Source of the DNA: Streptomyces bikiniensis | Lineage (GTDB): Bacteria; Actinomycetota; Actinomycetes; Streptomycetales; Streptomycetaceae | Reading direction: 5' to 3' | NCBI GenBank assembly: GCA_000716465.1 | Contig: JNWL01000015.1 | Location: 82,019 to 146,018, forward strand | DNA: 64,000 nucleotides | Shown: one piece after another, positions 28,361 to 37,890 of the stretch | How the letters are laid out: every line of letters starts with the position of its first letter | Numbering within the stretch: the first letter of the stretch is position 1 | Program-made: the position numbers and the translations under genes | Notes under the pieces: generated by a model | What the model saw: the letters and a program-made list of their open reading frames with translations, nothing else | What the model was told of the DNA's origin: nothing | Databases searched by the model: none

Positions 28361-28498
28361 ATGGTTTCCCACGACGTGAGCGAAGAGACTCCGGGCACGC
28401 CCCTGCTCGTAGCACGCCTGCACGTCGACCTGGGCCGCCTCGCCAGCGCGATCTGTCCGAGCGGAACAGCGGTCCGCCCGGTCCGCGCCGCGCTCTGA
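28361..28498 (+). CDS. Putative cysteine-responsive leader peptide upstream of cysO-cysM
   Basis: A 45-residue ORF contains ARLHVDLGRLASAIC, matching the pattern (R-HVDL-R--SA-C) of short leader peptides found before sulfur-assimilation genes in actinobacteria. In mycobacteria, Cys codons in such uORFs mediate translational attenuation by cysteine. TACGAT ends 6 bp before the ATG, so the message is probably leaderless. A single Cys (residue 32) lies late in the peptide. About 90 nt separate it from cysO. Confidence 0.7.
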   Translation: MVSHDVSEETPGTPLLVARLHVDLGRLASAICPSGTAVRPVRAAL

Positions 28499-28590
28499 GC
28501 GGCCGGCCGAGCGCCCTCACCGTACGACCCCCCTCCGCGCGGGGCCCCAGCAGCGCGCCCAACACGCCACTTCCGACAGGAGCCCACGCC

Positions 28591-28869
28591 ATGGCCATCG
28601 AGGTCCGCATCCCGACCATCCTCCGCACCTACACCGACGGCGCCAAGGCCGTCGAGGGCAGCGGCGGGACCCTCGCCGAGCTCTTCGCCGACCTGGAGAC
28701 CCGCCACACCGGGATCGAGGCCCGCATCGTCGACGGCGACAAGCTCCGCCGCTTCGTCAACGTCTACCTGAACGACGAGGACGTGCGCTTCCTCGACGGC
28801 ATCGACACCAAGCTCTCCGACGGCGACAGCGTCACGATCCTGCCGGCCGTCGCCGGTGGCATGGTCTGA
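28591..28869 (+). CDS. cysO: Ubiquitin-like sulfur carrier CysO (MoaD/ThiS family)
   Basis: A 92-residue beta-grasp protein (MAIEVRIPTILRTYTDGAK, then the C-terminal VTILPAVAGG). In M. tuberculosis, CysO carries a C-terminal thiocarboxylate that donates sulfur to O-phosphoserine on CysM. Here two extra residues, Met-Val, follow Gly89-Gly90. In that form the carrier could not be activated until the tail is removed, a job the JAMM protease could do. AGGAG lies 9 bp before the ATG. Confidence 0.92.
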   Translation: MAIEVRIPTILRTYTDGAKAVEGSGGTLAELFADLETRHTGIEARIVDGDKLRRFVNVYLNDEDVRFLDGIDTKLSDGDSVTILPAVAGGMV

Positions 28870-30274
<1,405 letters not shown>

Positions 30275-30474
30275 ACCTCATGACGGTACCGGCGCGCGGT
30301 TCCCTCCGCCGTGGCGGGCCGGCATCCATCCGAACCGGTGACAGAGCCCGTGAGTTCGCCCACAACCGGCCACCGCGAAGGAGCGACGGGCCCCGGTGCG
30401 CCTTACGCTCGACAGACCGCACAGCCTCCCCTCCCCTGCGTATTCCCGCACCCGTCCACGGAGGTTCACGCTCC

Positions 30475-31227
30475 ATGAAGCTCACCGTCGTCGGCTGCTC
30501 CGGGTCGTTCCCGTCCGCGGACTCGGCCTGTTCGAGCTACCTCGTCGAGGCCGACGGCTTCCGGCTGCTCCTCGACATGGGCAACGGCGCCCTGGGCGAG
30601 CTGCAGCGCCACATCGGTCTGTACGACCTCGACGCGATCTTCCTCAGCCACCTGCACGCCGACCACTGCATCGACATGTGCGGGTACTTCGTCGCCCGCT
30701 ACTACCGGCACGAGGGCGGGCGCTGCGGCGCGATCCCCGTCTTCGCCCCCGAGGGCGCCGAACAGCGGCTGACCACGGCGTACGCGGACACGCCGTCACC
30801 CACCGCGATGGGCGAGGTCTTCGACTTCCACACCCTGAAGTCGGGCGGCTTCGAGCTCGGCCCGTTCTCCGTGCGCACGGAGAAGGTGTGCCATCCGGTC
30901 GAGGCGTACGGCATCCGGATCGAGCACGGCGGCCGCTCGCTCGCGTACTCCGGGGACACCGGCACCTGCGAGGCGCTGCACGAGCTGGCCGAGGGCGTCG
31001 ACCTCTTCCTCTGCGAGGCCTCCTTCACCCACGGCAAGGAGGACATCCCGGACCTGCACCTCAACGGCCGCGAGGCCGGCGCCCAGGCGGCCCGCGCCGG
31101 GGTGGGCCGCCTCGTCCTCACCCACATCCCGCCGTGGACGGACGCCGAGCGGAACCTGGCGGACGCGCGCGAGGTGTACGCGGGGCCGTCGGAGCTGGCG
31201 CGGTCGGGCGCGGTGTACGAGGTCTGA
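30475..31227 (+). CDS. Metallo-beta-lactamase fold hydrolase, Rv1339-like
   Basis: A 250-residue protein has the metal motif SHLHADH (residues about 58-64), further His in CHPVEAYGIRIEH, Asp in YSGDTGTC and a terminal LTHIPPW. It is related to RNase Z-type hydrolases. Its place between cysM and rph matches M. tuberculosis Rv1339, reported as an atypical cAMP phosphodiesterase. That activity is plausible but unproven here. GGAGG lies 9 bp upstream of the ATG. Confidence 0.85.
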   Translation: MKLTVVGCSGSFPSADSACSSYLVEADGFRLLLDMGNGALGELQRHIGLYDLDAIFLSHLHADHCIDMCGYFVARYYRHEGGRCGAIPVFAPEGAEQRLTTAYADTPSPTAMGEVFDFHTLKSGGFELGPFSVRTEKVCHPVEAYGIRIEHGGRSLAYSGDTGTCEALHELAEGVDLFLCEASFTHGKEDIPDLHLNGREAGAQAARAGVGRLVLTHIPPWTDAERNLADAREVYAGPSELARSGAVYEV

Positions 31228-31283
31228 GGACGCGCCGTACGGGCACGGGTCCCGTACGGGCACGGGTCCGCGTACGGACACGG

Positions 31284-31320
31284 GGAAGGCCCCGGAACCT
31301 GGACGGTTCCGGGGCCTTCC
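31284..31320. terminator. Bidirectional terminator
   Basis: Perfect 16-bp arms (31284-31299 and 31305-31320) with a 5-base loop lie between the convergent hydrolase and nagE2 genes. The preceding 31228-31283 carries short CGTACGGGCACGGG repeats. Confidence 0.85.
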
Positions 31321-31337
31321 CTCCGTACGGGCGGGAC

Positions 31338-32603
31338 TCACGCCTTGGTGAGGTCCTCGACCTCCTCCTCGGGCTCGCGGCCCGGGGTGGGGAGGTTGAA
31401 CTTGGTGATCGCGAAGCGGAAGAGCACGTAGTAGACCGCCGCGAAGACGAGACCGATCGGGATGATCATCCACGGCTTGGTCGCGAGACCCCAGTTCAGG
31501 AAGTAGTCGATCGCACCGGCCGAGAAGCTGAAGCCGTGGTGCACGCCCAGGGCCCAGGTGACGGCCATGGCGACCGCGGTCAGGACCGCGTGGATCGCGT
31601 AGAGCACCGGGGCGATGAACATGAACGCGAACTCGATCGGCTCGGTGATGCCGGTGACGAACGAGGTCAGCGCGAGGGAGACCATCATGCCGCCGACGAC
31701 CTTGCGGCGCTCCGGGCGGGCGCAGTGCGTGATGGCGAGCGCGGCGGCCGGGAGGGCGAACATCATGATCGGGAAGAAGCCCGACATGAACTGACCGGCG
31801 GTCGGGTCGCCGTGGAAGAAGCGCGGCAGGTCGCCGTGCCAGACCGCACCGGCCGAGTCCTTGTAGGAGCCGATCTCCTGCCAGGCGACGGTGTTGACGA
31901 ACTGGTGCATGCCGATCGGGAGCAGACCGCGGTTGACGACGCCGAAGACGCCCGCGCCGATGGCGCCCAGGCCGGTCATCCACTCGCCGAAGTCGGTGAT
32001 GAGGTTGCCGATCGGCTCCCAGACCAGGCCGAAGAAGACGCCCATGACGGTGCCGACGAAGGCCATGATGATCGGGACGAGCCGGCGTCCGTTGAAGAAG
32101 CCGAGCCAGTCGACCAGCTTGGTGCGGTGGTACCGCTGCCATATGACGGCCGCCAGCAGACCCATGACGATGCCGCCGAGCACCTTGGGGTCGTTGTAGG
32201 TGGCGGCGACGTCGACGCCCTTGTTCTCGGTGGTGTTGACGACGGCCTCGGTCACGGGGAACGCGGTCAGCACGTTCTTGTAGACCAGGAAGCCGACCAG
32301 GGCGGCGAGGGCGGTCGAGCCGTCGGCCTTCTTGGCGAAGCCGATGGCGATGCCGACGCAGAACAGCAGCGGCAGGTTGGCGAAGACCGCGTCGCCCGCG
32401 GTGGCGAACACCTTCGCGACCTTGTCCCAGCCGAGACCGTCCTTGCCGAAGACGTCGTCCTGGCCGAGACGGAGCAAGATACCCGCGGCCGGCAGTACGG
32501 CGATCGGCAGCTGCAGGCTGCGACCGACCTTCTGCAGGCCCTGGAACAGGCCGGATCCGCGCTTCTTCGCGGGAGCGGCGGCCTGGGCGGTGGCCGTACT
32601 CAT
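31338..32603 (-). CDS. nagE2: PTS N-acetylglucosamine permease, EIIC
   Basis: A 421-residue glucose-family EIIC membrane component (GLFQGLQKVGRSLQLPIAVL near the start, NRGLLPIGMHQFVN, GFFPIMMFALPAAALA, FVTGITEPIEF). It translocates and helps phosphorylate GlcNAc using the EIIB protein. There are no fused EIIB or EIIA domains. GGAGGA lies 5 bp before the ATG at 32603. Three DasR-type operators lie upstream. The symbol follows S. coelicolor gene order (SCO2907). Confidence 0.9.
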   Translation of the reverse strand: MSTATAQAAAPAKKRGSGLFQGLQKVGRSLQLPIAVLPAAGILLRLGQDDVFGKDGLGWDKVAKVFATAGDAVFANLPLLFCVGIAIGFAKKADGSTALAALVGFLVYKNVLTAFPVTEAVVNTTENKGVDVAATYNDPKVLGGIVMGLLAAVIWQRYHRTKLVDWLGFFNGRRLVPIIMAFVGTVMGVFFGLVWEPIGNLITDFGEWMTGLGAIGAGVFGVVNRGLLPIGMHQFVNTVAWQEIGSYKDSAGAVWHGDLPRFFHGDPTAGQFMSGFFPIMMFALPAAALAITHCARPERRKVVGGMMVSLALTSFVTGITEPIEFAFMFIAPVLYAIHAVLTAVAMAVTWALGVHHGFSFSAGAIDYFLNWGLATKPWMIIPIGLVFAAVYYVLFRFAITKFNLPTPGREPEEEVEDLTKA

Positions 32604-32676
32604 CAACTTCCTCCAGTAAGGCAAGGCGCCGCCAGAGGACAGTGAAAGGGGGTGACGGCGGCGTCTCGTGGAACGC

Positions 32677-32723
32677 GGTGGTCTGGACCGCGTGGTCTAC
32701 ACCAATGAGTGGTGTAGACCAGT
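32677..32723. promoter_or_regulatory. Three DasR-responsive elements upstream of nagE2
   Basis: Three 16-bp sites resemble the dre consensus ACTGGTCTAGACCACT: GGTGGTCTGGACCGCG (32677-32692), CGTGGTCTACACCAAT (32691-32706) and AGTGGTGTAGACCAGT (32708-32723). DasR represses GlcNAc genes and is released by glucosamine-6-phosphate. The cluster suggests tight control. Confidence 0.88.
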
Positions 32724-32797
32724 TTTAGCACGCGCGACTTAGATAAGGAACCTGTGAATTCTCACCCGCCCGGACACGCTCCGTAGCGGGCACGGAA

Positions 32798-32827
32798 AGG
32801 CCCCCGGACCACGGGGTCCGGGGGCCT
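32798..32827 (-). terminator. Terminator after nagE1
   Basis: Perfect 13-bp arms (32798-32810 and 32815-32827) with a 4-base loop lie 40 bp after the nagE1 stop on the minus strand. Confidence 0.8.
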
Positions 32828-32866
32828 GGTGCGAGCCTCGCCGCGCGCGACGCGGCTACCGCGGGC

Positions 32867-34165
32867 TCACTTCACGTTGTCCCGCTCCATCTCCGCCTCC
32901 ACCTCCTCCGGCTCGCGGCCCGGGGTGGGGAGGTCGAACTTGGTGATCGCGAACCGGAAGACCACGTAGTACACCACCGCGAAGCCCAGACCGATCGGGA
33001 TGATCAGCCACGGCTTCGTCGCCAGGTTCCAGTTGATCACGTAGTCGATCAGACCGGCCGAGAAGCTGAACCCGTCCTTCACCCCGAGCGCCCACGTCAC
33101 CGCCATCGACACACCGGTCAGCACCGCGTGGATCGCGTACAGGACCGGGGCGATGAAGAGGAACGAGTACTCCAGCGGCTCCGTGATGCCGGTGACGAAC
33201 GAGGTCAGCGCCACCGACAGCATCAGACCGCCGACCTCCTTGCGCCGGTGCGGCTTGGCACAGTGCGTGATCGCCAGCGCCGCGGCCGGAAGCGCGAACA
33301 TCATGATCGGGAAGAAGCCCGTCAGGAACTGCCCGGCGTTCGGGTCGCCCGCCAGGAACATGGGGATGTCGCCGTGCACCACCGTGCCGTCCGGCTTCGT
33401 GTACGTGCCGAACTGGAACCAGATCGGCACGTTGAGGAACTGGTGGAGACCGATGACGAGGAGCGCCCGGTTCGCCACGCCGAAGATGCCCGAACCCCAC
33501 GCGCCGAGCCCCACCAGCCAGTCGCTGAAGCTCTCCAGGGCGTCGCCGATCGGCGGCCAGACCCACAGGCAGAGCGCGGCGAACGCGATCGCCACGAACG
33601 TCATGATGATCGGGACGAGCCGGCGCCCGTTGAAGAAGCCCAGCCAGTCGACCAGCTTCGTCCGGTGGAACCGCTGCCACAGGTACGCGGTGAGCAGACC
33701 CATGACGATGCCGCCGAAGACACCGGGATTCTGGTACGTGTACTCGGCGAAGGCGTCGTCCGGGCCCAGGCACCCGCCGCCGATGTCCCGCGTCCCCTCC
33801 GGGCAGTCCTTCGGGAACTGCTGGAGCACCGTGTAGTAGACGAGGAAACCGACCACCGCCGCGAGCGCCGTCGAACCGTCCGCCTTCTTCGCCATGCCGA
33901 TGGCGACGCCGATGCAGAACAGCAGCGGCAGACCGAGACCGCCGTCGAGCAGCGCGCCGCCCGCGCCCGCCATCACCTTGGCGACGTTGTCCCAGCCCAG
34001 GCCGTCGGCGCCGAACACGTCCGGCTGCCCGAGTCGGTTGATGATGCCGGCGGCGGGCAGGACGGCGATGGGCAGCTGGAGGCTGCGGCCCATCTTCTGG
34101 AGCCCCTGGAAGAGACCGCTGCCCCAGGACTTCTTCGGCGCGGCCGCGGCGCTGTCGCTACTCAT
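32867..34165 (-). CDS. nagE1: PTS N-acetylglucosamine permease paralogue, EIIC
   Basis: A 432-residue EIIC closely similar to nagE2 along its length (same GLFQGLQKMGRSLQLPIAVL, GFFPIMMFALPAAALAITH and FVTGITEPLEY segments). It carries an extra extracytoplasmic loop with two Cys (QQFPKDCPEGTRDIGGGC). The pair arose by duplication. GGAGGA lies 6 bp before the ATG. One DasR-type site lies 48 bp upstream. It is divergent from nagF. Confidence 0.88.
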   Translation of the reverse strand: MSSDSAAAAPKKSWGSGLFQGLQKMGRSLQLPIAVLPAAGIINRLGQPDVFGADGLGWDNVAKVMAGAGGALLDGGLGLPLLFCIGVAIGMAKKADGSTALAAVVGFLVYYTVLQQFPKDCPEGTRDIGGGCLGPDDAFAEYTYQNPGVFGGIVMGLLTAYLWQRFHRTKLVDWLGFFNGRRLVPIIMTFVAIAFAALCLWVWPPIGDALESFSDWLVGLGAWGSGIFGVANRALLVIGLHQFLNVPIWFQFGTYTKPDGTVVHGDIPMFLAGDPNAGQFLTGFFPIMMFALPAAALAITHCAKPHRRKEVGGLMLSVALTSFVTGITEPLEYSFLFIAPVLYAIHAVLTGVSMAVTWALGVKDGFSFSAGLIDYVINWNLATKPWLIIPIGLGFAVVYYVVFRFAITKFDLPTPGREPEEVEAEMERDNVK

Positions 34166-34212
34166 GGGCGTCCTCCCTGCCCGGAACAAGCCGGGTGCGC
34201 GTCTCGTTGCAC

Positions 34213-34228
34213 GGTGGTGTAGACCAGT
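34213..34228. promoter_or_regulatory. DasR-responsive element between nagE1 and nagF
   Basis: GGTGGTGTAGACCAGT matches 15 of 16 positions of the third site upstream of nagE2. It lies 48 bp before nagE1; whether it also controls nagF 170 bp away is unknown. Confidence 0.85.
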
Positions 34229-34400
34229 TGAGGTAGGCTCCGGGGGCCCGCTGGGGACAGGCCACCGGTGATCGTCATCATTCGGCAGAACGGCGGCACT
34301 CGCTCGCGAAGTTGGGCCAACCGTGGGTTACCGTGTCAAAGCGGACCGCAGGTGCGCCGAGATTCGCGTCCCCGCGAACGGAACGGACAGGGAGAAACAC

Positions 34401-34634
34401 ATGGCCACCAAGGCTGAGAAGATCGTCGCCGGGCTCGGCGGCATCGAGAACATCGAAGAGGTCGAAGGCTGCATCACCCGCCTGCGCACCGAGGTCGTGG
34501 ACCCCGCCCTCGTCGACGAGGCCGCCCTGAAGGCCGCCGGCGCCCACGGCGTCGTGAAGATGGGCACCGCCATCCAGGTCGTCATCGGCACCGACGCGGA
34601 CCCGATCGCCGCGGACATCGAGGACATGATGTGA
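34401..34634 (+). CDS. nagF: PTS glucose/GlcNAc-family EIIB protein
   Basis: A 77-residue single EIIB domain. The phosphorylated cysteine is Cys24 in [12 protein letters not shown]. It accepts phosphate from an EIIA component and passes it to the sugar at NagE. GGGAGAAAC precedes the ATG by 6 bp. In Streptomyces the EIIB, EIIC and EIIA functions for GlcNAc are encoded by separate genes; the EIIA (crr) is not in this window. Confidence 0.92.
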   Translation: MATKAEKIVAGLGGIENIEEVEGCITRLRTEVVDPALVDEAALKAAGAHGVVKMGTAIQVVIGTDADPIAADIEDMM

Positions 34635-34640
34635 GGACCT

Positions 34641-34696
34641 GACGCGAGCGACCGGCTCGCGTCGGCGGGGCCCGTTCCGGCAGGGGAACGGGCCCC
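34641..34696 (+). terminator. Two successive terminator hairpins after nagF
   Basis: A 9-bp stem (34641-34649 with 34655-34663) is followed by a 12-bp stem (34667-34678 with 34685-34696). Confidence 0.75.
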
Positions 34697-34722
34697 TCGC
34701 CGTATCCCGATACGCTCCTCCC

Positions 34723-35454
34723 ATGTCTCGCATCGACGGCCGTACCCCCGAACAGCTCCGCCCCGTCACCATCGAACGCGGATGGAGCAAGCACGCCGAG
34801 GGCTCCGTCCTCATCTCCTTCGGCGACACCAAGGTCTTCTGCACCGCCTCCGTCACCGAGGGCGTCCCGCGCTGGCGCAAGGGCAGCGGCGAGGGCTGGG
34901 TCACCGGGGAGTACTCCATGCTCCCCCGCTCCACCAACACCCGCGGCGACCGCGAGTCCGTCCGCGGCAAAATCGGCGGCCGCACCCACGAGATCTCCCG
35001 CCTCATCGGACGCTCCCTGCGCGCCGTCATCGACTACAAGGCGCTCGGCGAGAACACGATCGTCCTCGACTGCGACGTCCTCCAGGCCGACGGCGGCACC
35101 CGCACTGCCGCCATCACCGGCGCGTACGTCGCCCTCGCCGACGCCGTCGCCTGGGCCCAGTCCAGGAAACTGGTCAAGGCCGGTCGCAAGCCCCTCACCG
35201 GCACCGTCGCCGCCGTCTCCGTCGGCATCGTCGACGGCGTCCCCCTCCTCGACCTCTGCTACGAGGAGGACGTCCGCGCCGACACCGACATGAACGTCGT
35301 CTGCACCGGCGACGGACGCTTCGTCGAGGTCCAGGGCACCGCCGAGGCCGAGCCCTTCGACCGCAAGGAGCTCAACGCCCTCCTCGACCTGGCCTCCGGC
35401 GGCTGCGCCGACCTGGCGGAGATCCAGCGCGAGGCCCTCGAAGGAACCCTCTGA
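34723..35454 (+). CDS. rph: Ribonuclease PH
   Basis: A 243-residue phosphorolytic 3'-5' exoribonuclease that trims tRNA 3' ends. Segments seen are [53 protein letters not shown] (phosphate site Arg) and [26 protein letters not shown] ends 6 bp before the ATG, pointing to a leaderless message. The rph-rdgB order is conserved in actinobacteria. Confidence 0.97.
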   Translation: MSRIDGRTPEQLRPVTIERGWSKHAEGSVLISFGDTKVFCTASVTEGVPRWRKGSGEGWVTGEYSMLPRSTNTRGDRESVRGKIGGRTHEISRLIGRSLRAVIDYKALGENTIVLDCDVLQADGGTRTAAITGAYVALADAVAWAQSRKLVKAGRKPLTGTVAAVSVGIVDGVPLLDLCYEEDVRADTDMNVVCTGDGRFVEVQGTAEAEPFDRKELNALLDLASGGCADLAEIQREALEGTL

Positions 35455-35549
35455 GGGGCCACGGCGTCCTGACGGGCAAGGGGCGCACGGACACGACCCG
35501 TGCGCCCGCCCGCCCGTCACGCCCGTCCCGCCCAGGGGGAGGACCCACC

Positions 35550-35930
35550 TTGAAGCGCCGCATCGCACTCGCCGTGGCCACGGCCGCCACGCTCACCGCC
35601 GTCCTGAGCGGCTGCGCGGCCCTCGACACCGCCATGGACTGCGTCAAGACTGCCGACGCCATAGCCACCTCGGTGAGCAAGCTCCAGCAGGCCGTCTCCA
35701 GCGCCTCGAACGACCCGACGCAGATCGAGGAGGCCCTGACCTCCATCTCCACCGAGCTGGGCAACCTCAAGGACACCACCGACAACGCGGACCTCTCCAA
35801 GGCCGTCGACGACCTCACCAAGGGCGTCGAGACCGTCCGCACGGCCGTGAAGAACGGCGACACCACCCCGGACATCACGCCGGTCACAGACGCGGCGAGC
35901 GAGGTCACGAAGGTCTGCACCCCGGGCTGA
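35550..35930 (+). CDS. Small secreted lipoprotein
   Basis: A 126-residue protein has a signal peptide ending in the lipobox VLSGC (Cys about residue 22), then an amphipathic helical domain (TSVSKLQQAVSSASNDPTQI, DDLTKGVETVRTAVKNG) and two further Cys residues. A TTG start is used because GGGGGAGG lies 9 bp upstream and no ATG or GTG fits the signal peptide. It sits between rph and rdgB. The function is unknown. Confidence 0.75.
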   Translation: MKRRIALAVATAATLTAVLSGCAALDTAMDCVKTADAIATSVSKLQQAVSSASNDPTQIEEALTSISTELGNLKDTTDNADLSKAVDDLTKGVETVRTAVKNGDTTPDITPVTDAASEVTKVCTPG

Positions 35931-35965
35931 CCGACCGGGCCGACGGGCCCGGGATAATCGACCCC

Positions 35966-36568
35966 ATGACCCGTCTGATCCTCGCCACCCGCAACGCGGG
36001 CAAGATCACCGAACTCCACGCGATCCTCGCCGACGCGGGCCTCGACCTCGAACTCGTCGGCGCGGACGCGTACCCGGAGGTGCCCGACGTCAAGGAGACC
36101 GGCGTCACCTTCGCCGAGAACGCCCTCCTCAAGGCACACGCCCTCGCGCGGGCCACCGGCCTGCCCGCCGTCGCCGACGACTCGGGCCTCTGCGTCGACG
36201 TCCTCAACGGCGCCCCCGGCATCTTCTCCGCCCGCTGGTCCGGTACCCACGGAAACGACCGCGCCAATCTGGACCTGCTCCTGGCCCAGCTCTCCGACAT
36301 CGCGGACGAACACCGCGGCGCCTATTTCGCCTGCGCCGCCGCCCTGGCCCTCCCGGACGGCACGGAACGCGTCGTGGAAGGCACCATGCCGGGCACCCTC
36401 CGCCACGCCCCCACCGGCACCAACGGCTTCGGCTACGACCCGATCCTCCAGCCGGAGGGCCACGACGTCACCTGCGCGGAACTGACCCCGGCGCAGAAGA
36501 ACGCGATCAGCCACCGCGGCAAGGCGTTCCGGGCGCTGGTACCGGTGGTACGGGAGCTGTTGGGCTGA
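35966..36568 (+). CDS. rdgB: XTP/dITP pyrophosphatase (RdgB/HAM1)
   Basis: A 200-residue house-cleaning enzyme that hydrolyses non-canonical purine triphosphates. It opens LILATRNAGKITEL (nucleotide-binding loop), contains ADDSGLCVDVLNGAPGIFSARW and GTNGFGYDPIL, and ends with SHRGKAFRAL. GATAAT ends 7 bp before the ATG, suggesting a leaderless transcript. Confidence 0.96.
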   Translation: MTRLILATRNAGKITELHAILADAGLDLELVGADAYPEVPDVKETGVTFAENALLKAHALARATGLPAVADDSGLCVDVLNGAPGIFSARWSGTHGNDRANLDLLLAQLSDIADEHRGAYFACAAALALPDGTERVVEGTMPGTLRHAPTGTNGFGYDPILQPEGHDVTCAELTPAQKNAISHRGKAFRALVPVVRELLG

Positions 36569-36581
36569 GCCCGGAACGGGA

Positions 36582-36619
36582 AACGGCCTGCGCGTCGGTT
36601 GCTCGACGTGCAGGCCGTT
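36582..36619. terminator. Bidirectional terminator between rdgB and tRNA-Leu
   Basis: A 10-bp outer stem (36582-36591 with 36610-36619) and an inner CGTCG/CGACG stem are separated by one mismatch. The 3' arm abuts the tRNA 3' end. Confidence 0.75.
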
Positions 36620-36620
36620 C

Positions 36621-36708
36621 TGGTGCGGCCGGAGGGACTCGAACCCTCACGGGATTTCTCCCACGGGCTCCTAAGGCCCGCGCGTACTGCCAATTTCGCC
36701 ACGGCCGC
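36621..36708 (-). tRNA. tRNA-Leu (anticodon UAG)
   Basis: A class II tRNA of 88 nt including an encoded CCA (36621-36623). Acceptor arm GCGGCCG pairs with CGGCCGC, anticodon loop CTTAGGA reads TAG, a long variable arm follows and the T loop is GGTTCGAGTCC. It decodes CUA (and possibly other CUN). It is not bldA, which has anticodon UAA. Confidence 0.95.
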
Positions 36709-36728
36709 GTACACAGCCATGGTAGCGG

Positions 36729-37739
36729 TCACACGGTGTCCGTCCGCGGGGTGCTTCGACGCTTCCCCCGGCACCAGGTCCCAGTCATCGAGTGGCAGTT
36801 GGGGCAAAGATAACGAAGGTTCTCCTGCCGGTTGTCGAGCCAGTCCCCATTGATGTGGTCGATCTGGAGAGTGAGGGGCTCGTCCAGCCACTCGCCGCCG
36901 TTCCCACACCTGGCACAGCGGTACGGAACGCCCACCTCGGCGAGGGCCCGGTGCAGCCGGTCCCGGTTCTCCCGTGACGACCCCTCGGGGCGGACCCGGA
37001 AGACCGTGTCCGCGATGCTTCTGGGAGCGGTGGCCCGCACCGTGCCCCACGTCCGCCGCTTGAAGTGCGAGGTGTCGAGGGCGAGCCCGGCCGCCCACCG
37101 CCTGACCCGCCGGTGGTTCTGGTCGTTCACCGTGAGCCCGAGGGTCCGCATCACGTCGGCGAAGCTGCTGGCCCCGGCCACCGCTGCCCGCAAGTCCTCC
37201 TCGGGCACATGGGCGCGCCTGTAGGTGAAGTGGGCGATGTCGACGCCCCGCTCGCGCAGCATGTGCCTGAGCGCGGCACGGGACCGGCTGTCGTCGGCCA
37301 CGCCCAGCAGGCGGGCCGTCTCTCTGACGCTGCGAGCGGACGCCGCCGCCGTCCGGAGCTCGTCCGTGGTGAACGGCAGATCCGTGGTCGAGCGGTTCAG
37401 CCCCGGAAAATGGCTGACGTCAATTCCGGCCGCCGCGATACGGCGGCGGATGTGCGAGAGGGTCCCGGTCGCCGGTGGCACCCCGAGCTTCTGCACGACT
37501 TCGCGCAGCGTCGCCGAAGCGGCGACGGCTTCGGCGATGGCATCGTCCGTGTACTTGCGCCATGGACTGCGCTGCTTGAAGTGGCCGGTGTCGATGCCGT
37601 ACTCGGCGACCTTCGCCTGCAGTGTCCGGCGCCGCCCGCCACTCTCGGCGACGCCGAGCCGCCGCATCAGGTCGGCCCATCCCTTCGACTCCGCCACAAC
37701 AGCGCCCAGCCGTTCCCTCGTGTACGCGCTCGTCCCCAC
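36729..37739 (-). CDS. HNH endonuclease with four repeated N-terminal modules
   Basis: A 336-residue protein. The C-terminal HNH nuclease has IDHINGD (Asp294, His295), NRQENLRYLCPNCHS and a zinc site of Cys275, Cys278, Cys312 and Cys315. The first 230 residues hold four copies of a 55-60-residue unit, each ending in a (G/L)(I/V/L)DxxHF box (near residues 48-54, 106-111, 166-171, 221-226), probably small HTH-like DNA readers. The GTG has AAGGAGG 7 bp upstream. It is co-oriented with tRNA-Leu and ends 20 bp before it. Its target and role (homing, defence or repair) are unknown. Confidence 0.82.
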   Translation of the reverse strand: MGTSAYTRERLGAVVAESKGWADLMRRLGVAESGGRRRTLQAKVAEYGIDTGHFKQRSPWRKYTDDAIAEAVAASATLREVVQKLGVPPATGTLSHIRRRIAAAGIDVSHFPGLNRSTTDLPFTTDELRTAAASARSVRETARLLGVADDSRSRAALRHMLRERGVDIAHFTYRRAHVPEEDLRAAVAGASSFADVMRTLGLTVNDQNHRRVRRWAAGLALDTSHFKRRTWGTVRATAPRSIADTVFRVRPEGSSRENRDRLHRALAEVGVPYRCARCGNGGEWLDEPLTLQIDHINGDWLDNRQENLRYLCPNCHSMTGTWCRGKRRSTPRTDTV

Positions 37740-37839
37740 CCGGCCCCCTCCTTGTACGGCTCTCGTACGGAGTAACGAGCCGAATATCGGACGGTCACGT
37801 CATATCGCGTACGAATGTCGCGACCGGCGGGAAAGGCGA

Positions 37840-37873
37840 ACGGCCCGCGCCGGAAGTGACCGGTGCGGGCCGT
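37840..37873 (-). terminator. Terminator after the MHS transporter
   Basis: 14-bp arms with one G-U pair (37840-37853 and 37860-37873) lie 18 bp beyond the transporter stop. Confidence 0.75.
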
Positions 37874-37890
37874 CCATGTGGAGAGCAGGG

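Noticed and set aside
36621..36708. bldA (the developmental TTA-reading tRNA)
   Set aside because: The anticodon loop reads TAG, not TAA, so this tRNA decodes CUA rather than UUA.
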